Assembly (NCBI GenBank): GCA_903832735.1
Contig: CAILCO010000114.1
Coordinates: 1-37,904, forward strand
Direction: 5' to 3'
Length of the DNA: 37,904 nt
From: an uncultured Sterolibacterium sp.
GTDB lineage: Bacteria; Pseudomonadota; Gammaproteobacteria; Burkholderiales; Rhodocyclaceae
In this document: piece by piece, positions 1-7,973 of the stretch
Layout of the letters: every line of letters starts with the position of its first letter
Position numbering within the stretch: position 1 is the first letter of the stretch
The notes under the pieces: generated by a model
Databases searched by the model: none
Told to the model about the DNA's origin: nothing
Seen by the model: only the letters and a program-made list of their open reading frames with translations
Position numbers and translations under genes: made by a program

Positions 1-129
1 AAGGACATCTCTATCGCCATGAACTATCTCAACCATCGACCCAGAAAATGCCTCGGCTTCAAAACACCTCACGAGGTTTTCTGGAAGAAGCTACACTCGC
101 GTCATAACGCAGTTGCACTTCAGAGTTGA
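1..129 (+). CDS. IS30-family transposase, C-terminal fragment
   Basis: The frame is open from base 1 and ends at TGA 127-129, giving 42 residues. The stretch NHRPRKCLGFKTPHEVF is the hallmark C-terminus of IS30-family DDE transposases, and the ending HNAVALQS is also typical of the family. The rest of the gene lies outside the window. The bases around the stop (about 110-137) resemble the right terminal repeat of IS30-type elements, which commonly lies immediately at the 3' end of the gene; the other end is not visible, so this is inference. The element abuts a gene fragment that begins just after it, as expected if the IS landed in or next to that gene. Confidence 0.85.
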   Translation, partial: KDISIAMNYLNHRPRKCLGFKTPHEVFWKKLHSRHNAVALQS

Positions 130-320
130 ATCCGCCAGCCTTCACATTGAGGCTGGCGGAGCAAAACCGCGAAGCGGGCGATTTCACCCGTGCAAGGGAA
201 CTCATAGCCGTTGCCGTCGAGACTTGTCCGGGGCATGTGGGTCTGCGGAACTTTGAAGCGTTGATTCGGCTGGACGACCTGGCTGCGATCGATTGGCAAG
301 CAATTTTGCTAACCTCGTGA
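126..320 (+). pseudogene. 5'-truncated gene fragment (helical-repeat-like C-terminus), unrecognised
   Basis: The open frame runs out of the IS30 end and stops at TGA 318-320. Its last 55 or so residues (RLAEQNREAGDFTRARELI and on) look like genuine protein: an amphipathic, TPR-like helical composition with alternating Ala, Leu, Arg and Glu. There is no ATG and no ribosome binding site; the only start-like codon, TTG 126, lies inside the IS end. I read it as the 3' remnant of a gene cut by the insertion sequence. I do not recognise the family. It could also be a chance frame, since the stretch is short. Confidence 0.35.
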
Positions 321-632
321 CAGCTGTCGTTGTCTTGAAAACGGCCTTTGTATTTCTTCCGACAACAGTCGGAGAAACCAATCCAGGCTCCCGACTTCGA
401 CAAAGTCAGCTTTGGGCACGACGCTGCCGCTGACGAACGGCAGCTATCGGGCATCAGAATCTCAATGGCAGGTTTTGGGCGGCGAACTTGAAGAGATCAA
501 AGTCGCTTCGGTGCCCTTAGCTGCCCCTGTGTCTCGGCGTATGGAGCGGCGGGTCTGCAGCAGTTGCCGACGGTCGCCGATGGCTCGAACAGGGGCATTT
601 GCTCCAAGCTACCTGCCAACTCGCGGAGCAGC
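321..632. other. No supportable gene; junk or decayed sequence
   Basis: All frames here give low-complexity or Ser/Arg/Cys-rich translations with no family resemblance and no convincing start site. A small hairpin is present at about 353-377 (CCGAC, loop AACA, GTCGG, extended by TTTC/GAAA) and could terminate the short fragment before it. Base composition is noticeably less GC-rich than the operon to the right, in keeping with imported or decaying DNA around the insertion sequence. Confidence 0.4.
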
Positions 633-1409
633 CTACCAACGCAAAGCTTCTTTCTGCGCAGATAGGTCAGCTCGCTCGGCCTCACGCAGCCAGTTGTCGG
701 AAATGCGCATCAGCATCGCAGCAGCACGTGGCCATCCCGGCACTGAATCAGCCCACTCGCGTGACTGCTTAGCTAGCACACGCTCTTGGTCACCACCTTC
801 GCCCAACGCCTTACGGCCTGCCAGCAGCACTTGTTCTACAAGTGCTGGTCCGAACCGAGTCGAGTACTCATCCCAGTACTCGTCTGTGCTTCGGATGCCA
901 GCGGCAGGCAGTGTTTTGAGTTCGTACTTTGCGTACCTTGCTGCGACCGCGGGGCATTGAGCGAGCCAGTCCTCGACCATCGAACCATCTAGGTACTCGA
1001 CGCTCTTCCATTCGCCAAGCTTACGCTTTGCTTTGACCCAATCAGTTAGCTTTTCCTTAGGGTTGTCCCATGTCCTCGGAGTAACGAAGACAAAGGCGGT
1101 CTCCTTTCTCGTCGCCTCCGCTACCTCTTCGGTCCGCTTGCCGTAGTCAGAGTTTGCTTTGGCGGTAGCCCCCTCGCTAACTCCAAATTCCCAAATTGAA
1201 GCCCCGTCGGGGACGTACGGCGCAACACCATTTGCCTCAAGGACACCATCAAAGCCTCGACTTTGGCCCTTGTCTCCACTCGGGAACCGTATGTTGGCGA
1301 TGTCTTTCGCTGAGGCGCGTATCAGGTCAGCAACCAGGCCGGGAAATGCGGAACGGGCTGCAAGTGTGTCAGCCCATTGTTGAAGCATCAATGCAGAAAT
1401 CCAGCGCAC
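633..1409 (-). pseudogene. Probable N-terminal fragment of a large nuclease/defence-type protein
   Basis: The frame codes for 258 residues starting at GTG 1409; an internal ATG at 1388 is the alternative start. The N-terminal half (QQWADTLAARS, then IRFPSGD, GFDGVLE, SIWEFGVSEG, KANSDYGKRTEE) resembles the start of very large bacterial proteins with a restriction-endonuclease-like (PD-(D/E)XK) N-terminal domain, often followed by a STAND-type NTPase. Candidate active-site residues are Asp54, Glu74 and Lys84. Homologues as I remember them are several times longer, so this looks like a gene cut off at its 3' side: after the stop at 633 no frame continues with recognisable sequence. GC content is below that of the iaa operon, suggesting transfer. 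Family assignment is from memory of motif style and is tentative; the coding nature is better supported than the function. Confidence 0.45.
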
Positions 1410-1632
1410 TTTTTATCCTCTCAATTCAGCATCCCGCCCCAGCTTCAACCAGGATTCCGCCATTTTCAAATTCGTCTGCCAACATCTCATTTGCGTCTGC
1501 GGCGGGGTCGAAGGTGCGAGAAGGTTGCAACCTATGATGCCAATCTTAGGCTACCCTCTGCACCGCCGAGCGGAGAACCGCCGGACCGGGGCAGTCCGGC
1601 CGCGTTGTCCGAGCGCAGCGAGTTTAGCGCCT

Positions 1633-1655
1633 GCTTCGCTGGCACAAGCACCCTG
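1633..1655 (-). repeat. 23-bp dispersed repeat, copy 1 (inverted)
   Basis: The reverse complement of these 23 bases matches 30993-31015 with a single mismatch (core CTTGTGCCAGCGAAGC). This copy lies just downstream of the rlmN stop codon, and the other just downstream of the last gene of the iaa operon, so they bracket about 29 kb in opposite orientation. A GC-rich hairpin (CCGGAC and GTCCGG arms, about 1581-1599) lies beside it. It is probably an intergenic dispersed repeat; its function is unknown. Confidence 0.55.
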
Positions 1656-1670
1656 TCCTTCGGCCACGCC

Positions 1671-2681
1671 CTAACGCATCGCGGGCAGGATCGTGCGCGC
1701 TCGCAACTGGCCGCAGCCGCCGTCGATGTCCTGGCCGGCGGAATCGCGCAGCTTGGTCAGGATGCCGCGGCGATTGAGCTCGCTCGCCATCGCGGCGACA
1801 CGTTCCGGCGCAGGCCGCGCGTAAGCCAGGCCCGCGACCCTGTTGTAGGGGATCAGGTTCATCACCGCGTATTTCCCGGAGAGCAGCCTGACGATGCCGT
1901 CCACCTCCTCAACGCCGTCATTGACGCCTGCGAGCAGGGTCCACTGATACTGGATCGGGTAGCCGGTGGCGCGGGCATAAGCTTCGCCCAGTGCCACCAG
2001 TTCGGCCGGTGCTATGCGCGGCGCGCGCGGCAGAAGTTTGGCGCGCAGTTCCAGGCGGGTCGAATGCAGCGACAGGGCCAGCGCCGGCTTGACCAATCCC
2101 TGGGGCAGCGTTTCGAACACGCGCCGGTCGCCGACGGTCGAGAAGACCAAGTTCTTGTGGCCGATCGCCCCTGCCGTGCCCAGCAGCTGGATCGCTTCCT
2201 GGACGTTGTCCAGATTGTGGGCCGGCTCGCCCATGCCCATGAACACGACCTTGCGCACCACGCGCTTCGTTCGGGCCAGCACCACCTGGGCGACGATCTC
2301 GGCGCTGCCGAGCTGGCGCAGCAGGCCGTCCCGGCCGGTCATGCAGAACAGGCAGCCGACCGCGCAGCCGACCTGGCTGGAAACGCACAAGCCATCGCGG
2401 GGCAGGAGCACGCTCTCCACCGTCTGGCCATCGGCCAGTTCGACCAGGAGACGGACGGAACCATCCTCGCCGGGATGTTCGGAGTCGAGGCGCGCCAGCG
2501 CCTGCAGTTGTTTCGTGAGGGCCGGCAGCGCGCTGCGGAGTCTCAGGGGCAGAAAGTCCTCGGCCCGGCGCGGGCCGTCGTCCAGCGACAGCCGCTGCGT
2601 CCAGGCGCGCAGCAGGCGCTGCTCGTGGCAGATCTTGGCGCCGTGGGCGCGCAGGCGCTGGCGGATATCTTCGATACGCAT
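1671..2681 (-). CDS. rlmN: RlmN/Cfr-family radical SAM RNA methyltransferase
   Basis: A 336-residue cytosolic radical SAM enzyme of the RlmN/Cfr family, which methylates C2 (or C8 in Cfr) of adenosine 2503 in 23S rRNA; RlmN also acts on tRNA A37. The radical SAM cluster motif CAVGCLFCMTG (CxxxCxxC) follows LCVSSQVG, as in RlmN. The SAM-binding GMGEP motif is present (MGMGEPAHNLDN). The family C-terminus RDSAGQDIDGGCGQLR carries the cysteine that forms the methyl adduct. It starts at ATG 2681 and is transcribed away from the iaa operon. The length is somewhat short of the usual 360-400 residues and the N-terminal domain is compact, so it may be a second, RlmN-like paralogue rather than the housekeeping copy. 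Family certain, exact target less so. Confidence 0.8.
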   Translation of the reverse strand: MRIEDIRQRLRAHGAKICHEQRLLRAWTQRLSLDDGPRRAEDFLPLRLRSALPALTKQLQALARLDSEHPGEDGSVRLLVELADGQTVESVLLPRDGLCVSSQVGCAVGCLFCMTGRDGLLRQLGSAEIVAQVVLARTKRVVRKVVFMGMGEPAHNLDNVQEAIQLLGTAGAIGHKNLVFSTVGDRRVFETLPQGLVKPALALSLHSTRLELRAKLLPRAPRIAPAELVALGEAYARATGYPIQYQWTLLAGVNDGVEEVDGIVRLLSGKYAVMNLIPYNRVAGLAYARPAPERVAAMASELNRRGILTKLRDSAGQDIDGGCGQLRARTILPAMR

Positions 2682-2736
2682 GAGCAGCGGGATGCCAGGA
2701 AAGTCACCAACTCGCGACAGTCGCCATTATCTGCGC

Positions 2737-2765
2737 TTGACCGTGCCGCGGCGAATGTATACAGT
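2737..2765 (+). promoter_or_regulatory. Putative sigma70 promoter with overlapping GntR-type operator
   Basis: A -35-like TTGACC (2737-2742) is followed after 17 bp by TACAGT (2760-2765). The perfect palindrome TGTATACA (2756-2763) overlaps the -10 box. TGTnnACA-type palindromes are common operators of FCD-domain GntR regulators, and a remnant of such a regulator gene starts about 100 bp downstream. The site lies in the divergent gap between rlmN and the regulator remnant and points toward the iaa operon. Motif-based prediction only. Confidence 0.45.
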
Positions 2766-2867
2766 ATCCATGATCGCCGGAGGGTAGTAATATTTTTCCC
2801 CACCATGCACTATCCTCCTCCCGCAGACGTGTATCGCCAGCCCTGTTCCCGATACGGAGAAGTGCAA

Positions 2868-3065
2868 GTGGTGTCCTCGCTGAAGCCGGTCGAACGTCCC
2901 CGCGCCCTGAGCGATCAGGCCTATCAGGTCTTGCGGGCGAATGTCCGCAACGGCAAGATTTTGCCCGGCCAGGCGCTGCAGGCGCACCTGAGCGAAGCCA
3001 AGCAGGCCTTCATCGCCGCCACCGGCCTCGGCCGGCCGGCAGCAAAAATCTCCGGACATTCCTAG
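2868..3065 (+). pseudogene. GntR/FadR-family regulator remnant with internal deletion
   Basis: The frame codes for 65 residues from GTG 2868 (or 2871), with a Shine-Dalgarno-like ACGGAGAAG just upstream, to TAG 3063-3065. Residues 8-36 (RALSDQAYQVLRANVRNGK, then ILPGQALQ) match the very start of the winged-helix domain of GntR-family regulators, but the recognition helix is missing. The sequence passes directly into AHLSEAKQAFIAATGL, which resembles the last helix of an FCD ligand-binding domain. The simplest reading is an in-frame internal deletion removing about 150-180 residues. It cannot be a functional repressor. The published iaa clusters carry a GntR-family regulator, so this is presumably its degenerate relic; the operon may be constitutive here or controlled from elsewhere. 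Confidence 0.7.
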
Positions 3066-3075
3066 GACGAAAACC

Positions 3076-4284
3076 ATGACCTACAAAGCGGAAATTCCCT
3101 ACGGCGCTTACTGGAGCACCCCGTTCGCCCGCTGGCAGGGAAGCCTGGCGCATCTCCACAGCATCGAGTTCGGCGCGCATGTGGCGAAGCTCGAGATGGC
3201 GAAGCGCAAGATCGATCCCACCGCCTTCGACTACGGCGTGCTCGGCTTCTCGGTGCCGCAGAAACATTCCTTCTACGGACTGCCCTGGCTGATGGGTATG
3301 GCCGGCGCGCCGCAGGCCGGCGGTCCAACCATGATGCAGGCCTGCGCCACCGGCGTCCGGACCCTGCTGGCGGCGACCCAGGAGATCGAATGCGGCATGG
3401 CGACCACCGCGCTGGCGATCAACTGCGACCGCACCTCGAACGGACCGCACCTCTACTACCCGAATCCGCGCGGACCGGGCGGGACTGGCGCCGCGGAAGA
3501 CTGGGTGATGGAGAGCTTCAACCGGGATCCGCTGGGCGATCATGCGATGTTGCAGACGGCGGAAAACGTCGCCGCCAAACACGGCATAACCACGGCGGAG
3601 CAGCACGAACTGGTGCTGCGGCGGGAAGAACAATACCGCATGTCGCTGGCCAACGACTCGGCCTTCCTCAAGCGCTTCATGAGCCTGCCCTTCGAGGTGC
3701 CGACGGCCAATTACCAGAAGATCGCGAACTCCCTGGCCGGCGACGAAGGCGTTTCGCACTCGACGCCCGAAGGGCTGGCCAAGCTCAGGCCGGTGAGGCC
3801 CGGCGGCTGCGTCACCTTCGGCGGCCAGACCCACCCCGCCGACGGCAATGCCGCCATCGTCGTCACCACCCGCGAGAGGGCCCGCGAGCTTTCCGCCGAC
3901 CCGAAGATTGCCGTGCGTCTGCACGGCTTCGGCCTCGCCCGCGCAGCGCTTGCCTACATGCCCGAAGCCATGCTGCCGGCGGCGCTGCGCGCGCTGGACC
4001 AGGCCGGTCGGAAGATTTCCGAAATGACCGCGATCAAGACCCACAACCCCTTCGCCGTCAATGATCTGTTCTTCGCCAAACAGACCGGCTGCGATCTGAA
4101 GGCCATGAACAATTACGGCTGCTCGCTGGTCTGGGGCCACCCGCAGGCGCCTATGGGTACCCGTTCCGTCATCGAGTTGATCGAGGAACTGGCCTTGCGC
4201 GGCGGCGGCTTCGGCCTATTCACGGGCTGCGCGGCGGGCGACACGGCGATGGCGGTGGTGCTCGAAGTCGGCGACGCCAGGTAA
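3076..4284 (+). CDS. iaaA: Thiolase, likely (2-amino)benzoylacetyl-CoA thiolase of indoleacetate degradation
   Basis: A 402-residue thiolase-family protein. The nucleophile is Cys90 (MMQACATGVRT); His323 (IKTHNPFAVN), His355 (LVWGHPQAP) and Cys385 (TGCAAGD) complete the usual active site, so the enzyme should be competent. The wider motifs differ from acetyl-CoA acetyltransferases: the His355 loop reads NNYGCSLVWGHP rather than the common NxxGGAxAxGHP. This fits the divergent thiolases of aromatic side-chain degradation. It is the first intact gene of the operon, 10 bp after the regulator remnant, with ATG 3076 as start. Proposed reaction: CoA-dependent cleavage of 2-aminobenzoylacetyl-CoA to 2-aminobenzoyl-CoA and acetyl-CoA, the last step before the central benzoyl-CoA-type pathway. 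Family certain; substrate inferred from the cluster. The symbol follows the published order, in which the ligase is iaaB. Confidence 0.85.
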   Translation: MTYKAEIPYGAYWSTPFARWQGSLAHLHSIEFGAHVAKLEMAKRKIDPTAFDYGVLGFSVPQKHSFYGLPWLMGMAGAPQAGGPTMMQACATGVRTLLAATQEIECGMATTALAINCDRTSNGPHLYYPNPRGPGGTGAAEDWVMESFNRDPLGDHAMLQTAENVAAKHGITTAEQHELVLRREEQYRMSLANDSAFLKRFMSLPFEVPTANYQKIANSLAGDEGVSHSTPEGLAKLRPVRPGGCVTFGGQTHPADGNAAIVVTTRERARELSADPKIAVRLHGFGLARAALAYMPEAMLPAALRALDQAGRKISEMTAIKTHNPFAVNDLFFAKQTGCDLKAMNNYGCSLVWGHPQAPMGTRSVIELIEELALRGGGFGLFTGCAAGDTAMAVVLEVGDAR

Positions 4285-4295
4285 CGAAGAACGCC

Positions 4296-5810
4296 ATGGT
4301 TGCCGACTGGATATCGCGCAATGCCGGACGCAGCCCGGACAAGCTCGCCATCCGCTTTCCCGGGCGGGACATCTCCTACGCCGCGCTCGCCGCCATGATC
4401 GAACGCATCGCCGGCGCGCTCGCGGCATCCGGCGTCAGCCGCGGCGACTGCGTCGCCTTCCTCGGTTTCAACAGCCCGGAAATGCTCGCGCTGCTGTTTT
4501 CCTGCGCCAAACTGGGCGCGCTCTTCATGCCGCTCAACTGGCGCCTGGCCGCCCCTGAGCACCGGCAGATGCTGCTGGACTGTCCGCCCAAGGTGCTGAT
4601 CGTCGAACCCGCTTTCCTCAGCCAGACCAGCAGCATCGCCGATGCCTTGTCGGGCATCACGCTGGTCGCCACCGAAGGCGCAGCGGAGGGCTGGATCGGC
4701 TGGGACGCCTTCTGTGCGCGCGCCACGGGCCCAGCACCATGCGACCCCGAGGTCGGCGAAGAGACGCCGCTGCTGATCTGCTATACCTCCGGCTCGACCG
4801 GCAAGCCCAAGGGCGTGGTACTGAGCCAGGGCGCGCTGGAATGCAATGCCGACAACAGCGACGACATGCATGCGCTGACCGCGAACGACGTCATCCTCAC
4901 CACTTTGCCCCTGTTCCACGTCGGCGGGCTGAACAACCAGACCACCCCGGCGCTGCGGGCCGGTTGCACCGTGGCGCTGCACCCGAGGTTCGATGCCGAC
5001 GCCACGTTCGACGCCATCGAGCAGGGAGGCATCACGCTGACCGTGCTGGTCCCGGCGCAACTCGACATGATGATGGCGCATCGCCGCTGGGCCGGCGCCG
5101 ACTTTTCCCGGCTGCGCATGATCACCACCGGCTCCTCCATCGTGCCCATGCATGTCATCCATGCCGTGCATGCCAAGGGGGTTCCCCTGATCCAGGTCTA
5201 TGGCTCGACGGAAACCTGCCCGATCGCCGTGTACCTCAAATCCGCAGACGCGCTGCGCAAGGCCGGTTCGACCGGGCGCGTCGCGGCCCGCTGCCAATTG
5301 CGCCTCGTCGATGAGGCAGGCATGGACGTGGCGCCGGGCGCCACCGGGGAGATCCTGATCAAGGGCGGCAATGTCATGAGCGGCTACTGGAACGCACCGC
5401 AGCTCACCGCGGCGGCGCTGATCGACGGCTGGTACCACAGCGGCGACATGGGCCACCTGGACGAGGAAGCCTATCTCACCGTCGATGGCCGCAGCAAGGA
5501 GATGATCATTTCCGGCGGCGAAAATATCTACCCGGCGGAAATCGAGAACCTTCTGATCGAGTCTCCCGACGTCGCCGAGGCATCGGTCATCGGCCGCCCG
5601 GACGAACGCTGGGGCGAAATCGTGGTCGCCGTGGTGGTACGCAAATCCGGCAGCAAACTGACCGGCGAACAGATACTGAAACTGCTCGACGGCCGCGTCG
5701 CCCGCTTCAAGCATCCCAAGGAAGTCGTGCTCGTCGACGCCTTGCCGAAAACGGCGCTGGGCAAGATCCGCAAGGAAGACGTGCGCAAGCTGATCGCGAA
5801 CGCAAACTAG
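4296..5810 (+). CDS. iaaB: AMP-forming acyl-CoA ligase, likely indoleacetate-CoA ligase
   Basis: A 504-residue member of the ANL (AMP-binding) superfamily; forms an acyl-CoA from acid, ATP and CoA. The P-loop-like motif YTSGSTGKPKGV begins near residue 163, the adenine-binding YGSTET near residue 302, the hinge region is SGGENIYPAEIE, and the catalytic lysine is about residue 490 in ALGKIRKED. Length is typical. The gene follows the thiolase gene by 11 bp. In Aromatoleum aromaticum the ligase in the same position (IaaB) was shown to be a specific indoleacetate-CoA ligase; the matching cluster makes the same role likely here. A phenylacetate- or benzoate-type specificity cannot be excluded from sequence alone. 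Confidence 0.85.
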   Translation: MVADWISRNAGRSPDKLAIRFPGRDISYAALAAMIERIAGALAASGVSRGDCVAFLGFNSPEMLALLFSCAKLGALFMPLNWRLAAPEHRQMLLDCPPKVLIVEPAFLSQTSSIADALSGITLVATEGAAEGWIGWDAFCARATGPAPCDPEVGEETPLLICYTSGSTGKPKGVVLSQGALECNADNSDDMHALTANDVILTTLPLFHVGGLNNQTTPALRAGCTVALHPRFDADATFDAIEQGGITLTVLVPAQLDMMMAHRRWAGADFSRLRMITTGSSIVPMHVIHAVHAKGVPLIQVYGSTETCPIAVYLKSADALRKAGSTGRVAARCQLRLVDEAGMDVAPGATGEILIKGGNVMSGYWNAPQLTAAALIDGWYHSGDMGHLDEEAYLTVDGRSKEMIISGGENIYPAEIENLLIESPDVAEASVIGRPDERWGEIVVAVVVRKSGSKLTGEQILKLLDGRVARFKHPKEVVLVDALPKTALGKIRKEDVRKLIANAN

Positions 5811-5846
5811 CAGCAAGGACAAACATGCAAACCCGGAGCACATGCC

Positions 5847-7973
5847 ATGGCGCTTAAGATCGGAATCGACGTAGGCGGCACTTTCACCGACTTCGTGGTC
5901 ACCCGCGACGACGCCGAACCGGCGATCTTCAAGACCCTATCGACGCCCGCCGACCCGTCAATCGCCGTGGTCAATGGCCTCGCCGAGATTGCTGCGGGCA
6001 TGAACCCGCCGATGAGCGTGGCAGCTTTCGCAGCGACCATCGACACCATCGTGCACGGCACCACGGTGACCACCAACGCCACCCTCACCAGCACCGGCGC
6101 GCGCTGCGGCCTGCTCACCACCGAAGGGGTGCGTGACGCACTGGAAATGCGTCGCGGCATCCGCGAGGAGCAGTACAACAACCGCTACACCAACGTCAAA
6201 CCGCTGGTGCCGCGCTACCTGCGCGCCGGCATCGGCGGCCGGCTCGATCGCGACGGCCGCGAGACCGCCCCGCTCGACCTGGCGCAGATCAGGCAAGCCA
6301 TAGCCCTGTTCAAACAGGAAGGCGTAGAGGCTGTTGCTATCTGCTTCATGAACTCGTTCGCCAACGCGGCCCACGAACAGGCGGCGGCGGAACTGGTGCA
6401 CAAGGAAATGCCGGACGCGTATCTCTCGGTATCCACCGATCTGCTGCCCTCGATCCGCTTCTACGAGCGGGTCAGCACTACGGCGCTGAATTCCTACGTC
6501 GGACCCAAACTCAACCACTATCTCGACCAGCTCGTCGACCGCCTCAAGGGCATCGGCTTCAGGAACCTGCTGCTGATCATGCAATCCAACGGCGGCGTCA
6601 TCTCGCCGCAATTGGCGCGCGAGAAGGCCGCGCTGACGCTGCTCTCCGGACCCGCCGGAGGGCCGGGCGCCGGCCTGTTCTACGTGCGTGCTCATGGACA
6701 GCGTCAGTGCATCACCACCGACATGGGCGGCACCAGCTTCGAAGCCTCGGTCGCGGTGGACACGCCGATGATCAAGAACGACGGCGAAATCGCCCGCCAC
6801 AAGATCGCTTTGCCCATGCTCGACATCCACACCATCGGCGCCGGCGGCGGCTCGATCGGCTGGCTCGATGAAGGCGGCATGCTGCGCATGGGACCGCAAA
6901 GCGCCGGCGCCGATCCCGGCCCGGCCTGCTACAGCAAGGGGGGCAGACTCCCGGCCACCACCGATGCCAACGTCGTGCTCGGTTATCTCGACCCCGGCTT
7001 CTTCGCCGGCGGCCGGATGAAACTCGACGCGGCGGCCGCGCGCGCCGCCATCCTGGAACACATCGCCAAACCGATGGGCCTATCCGTCGAGGAAGCCGCC
7101 GCCGGCATGTATCGGGTGGCCTGCAACAACATGGCCCAGGGCGTGCGCGAAGTCACCATCAAGCGCGGCTTCGATCCGCGCGAATTCCCCTTCATCCCTG
7201 CCGGCGGCGCCGGCCCCATCCATTCCTGCCTGATTTGCAGCGAGCTGGAAATTCCGTTGCAGATCGTGCCGCGCCTATCCTCGGTGTTGTGCGCCTTCGG
7301 CATGCTAATGAGCGAACTCAAGCACGACTTCGTGCGCACCTTCGTCTCGCGCGTAAACGCCATCGACTGGCCCCGGCTCAGCGCCATGATCGACGAGATG
7401 GCGGCCGAAGGCACGCGACAACTGGTGGAGGAGCGCATCGCCGAGGAGCGCCGCCGCTACGAGGTCAAGTTCGACTGCCGCTACATCAAGCAGTATCACG
7501 AGGTTTCCTTCACGGTGCCGCGCGAACTGATAGACAGCCGCGACTCCGTCGCCATCGTCCGCGCCTTCAACGCCGAGCACAACCGGCTCTACGGCTACTC
7601 GCTGGAAGCCGAGAATACGCCGGTGGAGATCATCAACGTGCGCGTTCAGGCCATCGGCATCACCGACAAGCCCGCCGCCCGGCGGGAAGCCTGGGCCGGC
7701 GTCGATGCCGCTCATGCGCTGAAGAGCAGGCGCAGCATGTACATCCCCGAAACCAAGAGCTTCCGGGAAACGCCGGTCTATGACGGCCACAGGATGCGCC
7801 ACGGCAACCGCGTCGCAGGCCCGGCCATGATCGAGCAGGTCACCACGGCGATCTTCGTCAGCGCGGCCTACGACTGCGCGGTCGACGAACTGGGCTCCTT
7901 CGTCATCTACCAGAAGGGCCGCGAAGACCTGGCCAAGGCTTGCCTGCAGCAGGAAGAGGAGATTTCAGCATGA
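5847..7973 (+). CDS. Hydantoinase/oxoprolinase family subunit A, ATP-binding (2-oxo-indoleacetate ring opening)
   Basis: A 708-residue HyuA-type protein with the actin-like ATPase signature IGIDVGGTFTDFVV at residues 5-18 and further family motifs (LLSGPAGGP, TTDMGGTS, GAGGGSI, GADPGPACY). It belongs with 5-oxoprolinase, N-methylhydantoinase and acetone/acetophenone carboxylase A-type subunits, which phosphorylate an amide or enol oxygen with ATP. In the indoleacetate pathway the hydantoinase-like pair is proposed to hydrolyse the lactam of the 2-oxo intermediate, giving a (2-aminophenyl)succinyl product. The pair corresponds, from memory, to IaaC/IaaE of Aromatoleum. ATG 5847 is chosen because it places the glycine-rich motif at the N-terminus and follows CCGGAG. 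The stop codon overlaps the start of the partner gene (ATGA). No gene for a carboxylase gamma-type subunit is present, which argues against a carboxylase. Confidence 0.85.
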   Translation: MALKIGIDVGGTFTDFVVTRDDAEPAIFKTLSTPADPSIAVVNGLAEIAAGMNPPMSVAAFAATIDTIVHGTTVTTNATLTSTGARCGLLTTEGVRDALEMRRGIREEQYNNRYTNVKPLVPRYLRAGIGGRLDRDGRETAPLDLAQIRQAIALFKQEGVEAVAICFMNSFANAAHEQAAAELVHKEMPDAYLSVSTDLLPSIRFYERVSTTALNSYVGPKLNHYLDQLVDRLKGIGFRNLLLIMQSNGGVISPQLAREKAALTLLSGPAGGPGAGLFYVRAHGQRQCITTDMGGTSFEASVAVDTPMIKNDGEIARHKIALPMLDIHTIGAGGGSIGWLDEGGMLRMGPQSAGADPGPACYSKGGRLPATTDANVVLGYLDPGFFAGGRMKLDAAAARAAILEHIAKPMGLSVEEAAAGMYRVACNNMAQGVREVTIKRGFDPREFPFIPAGGAGPIHSCLICSELEIPLQIVPRLSSVLCAFGMLMSELKHDFVRTFVSRVNAIDWPRLSAMIDEMAAEGTRQLVEERIAEERRRYEVKFDCRYIKQYHEVSFTVPRELIDSRDSVAIVRAFNAEHNRLYGYSLEAENTPVEIINVRVQAIGITDKPAARREAWAGVDAAHALKSRRSMYIPETKSFRETPVYDGHRMRHGNRVAGPAMIEQVTTAIFVSAAYDCAVDELGSFVIYQKGREDLAKACLQQEEEISA

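Noticed and set aside
59-454. 131-codon minus-strand frame across the IS30 end
   Set aside because: It runs antisense through the transposase end and has a Ser/Arg-rich, low-information translation.
1377-3065. 562-codon plus-strand open frame covering rlmN
   Set aside because: Most of it is antisense to rlmN; only the last 65 codons (the GntR remnant) look like real protein and they have their own ribosome binding site.
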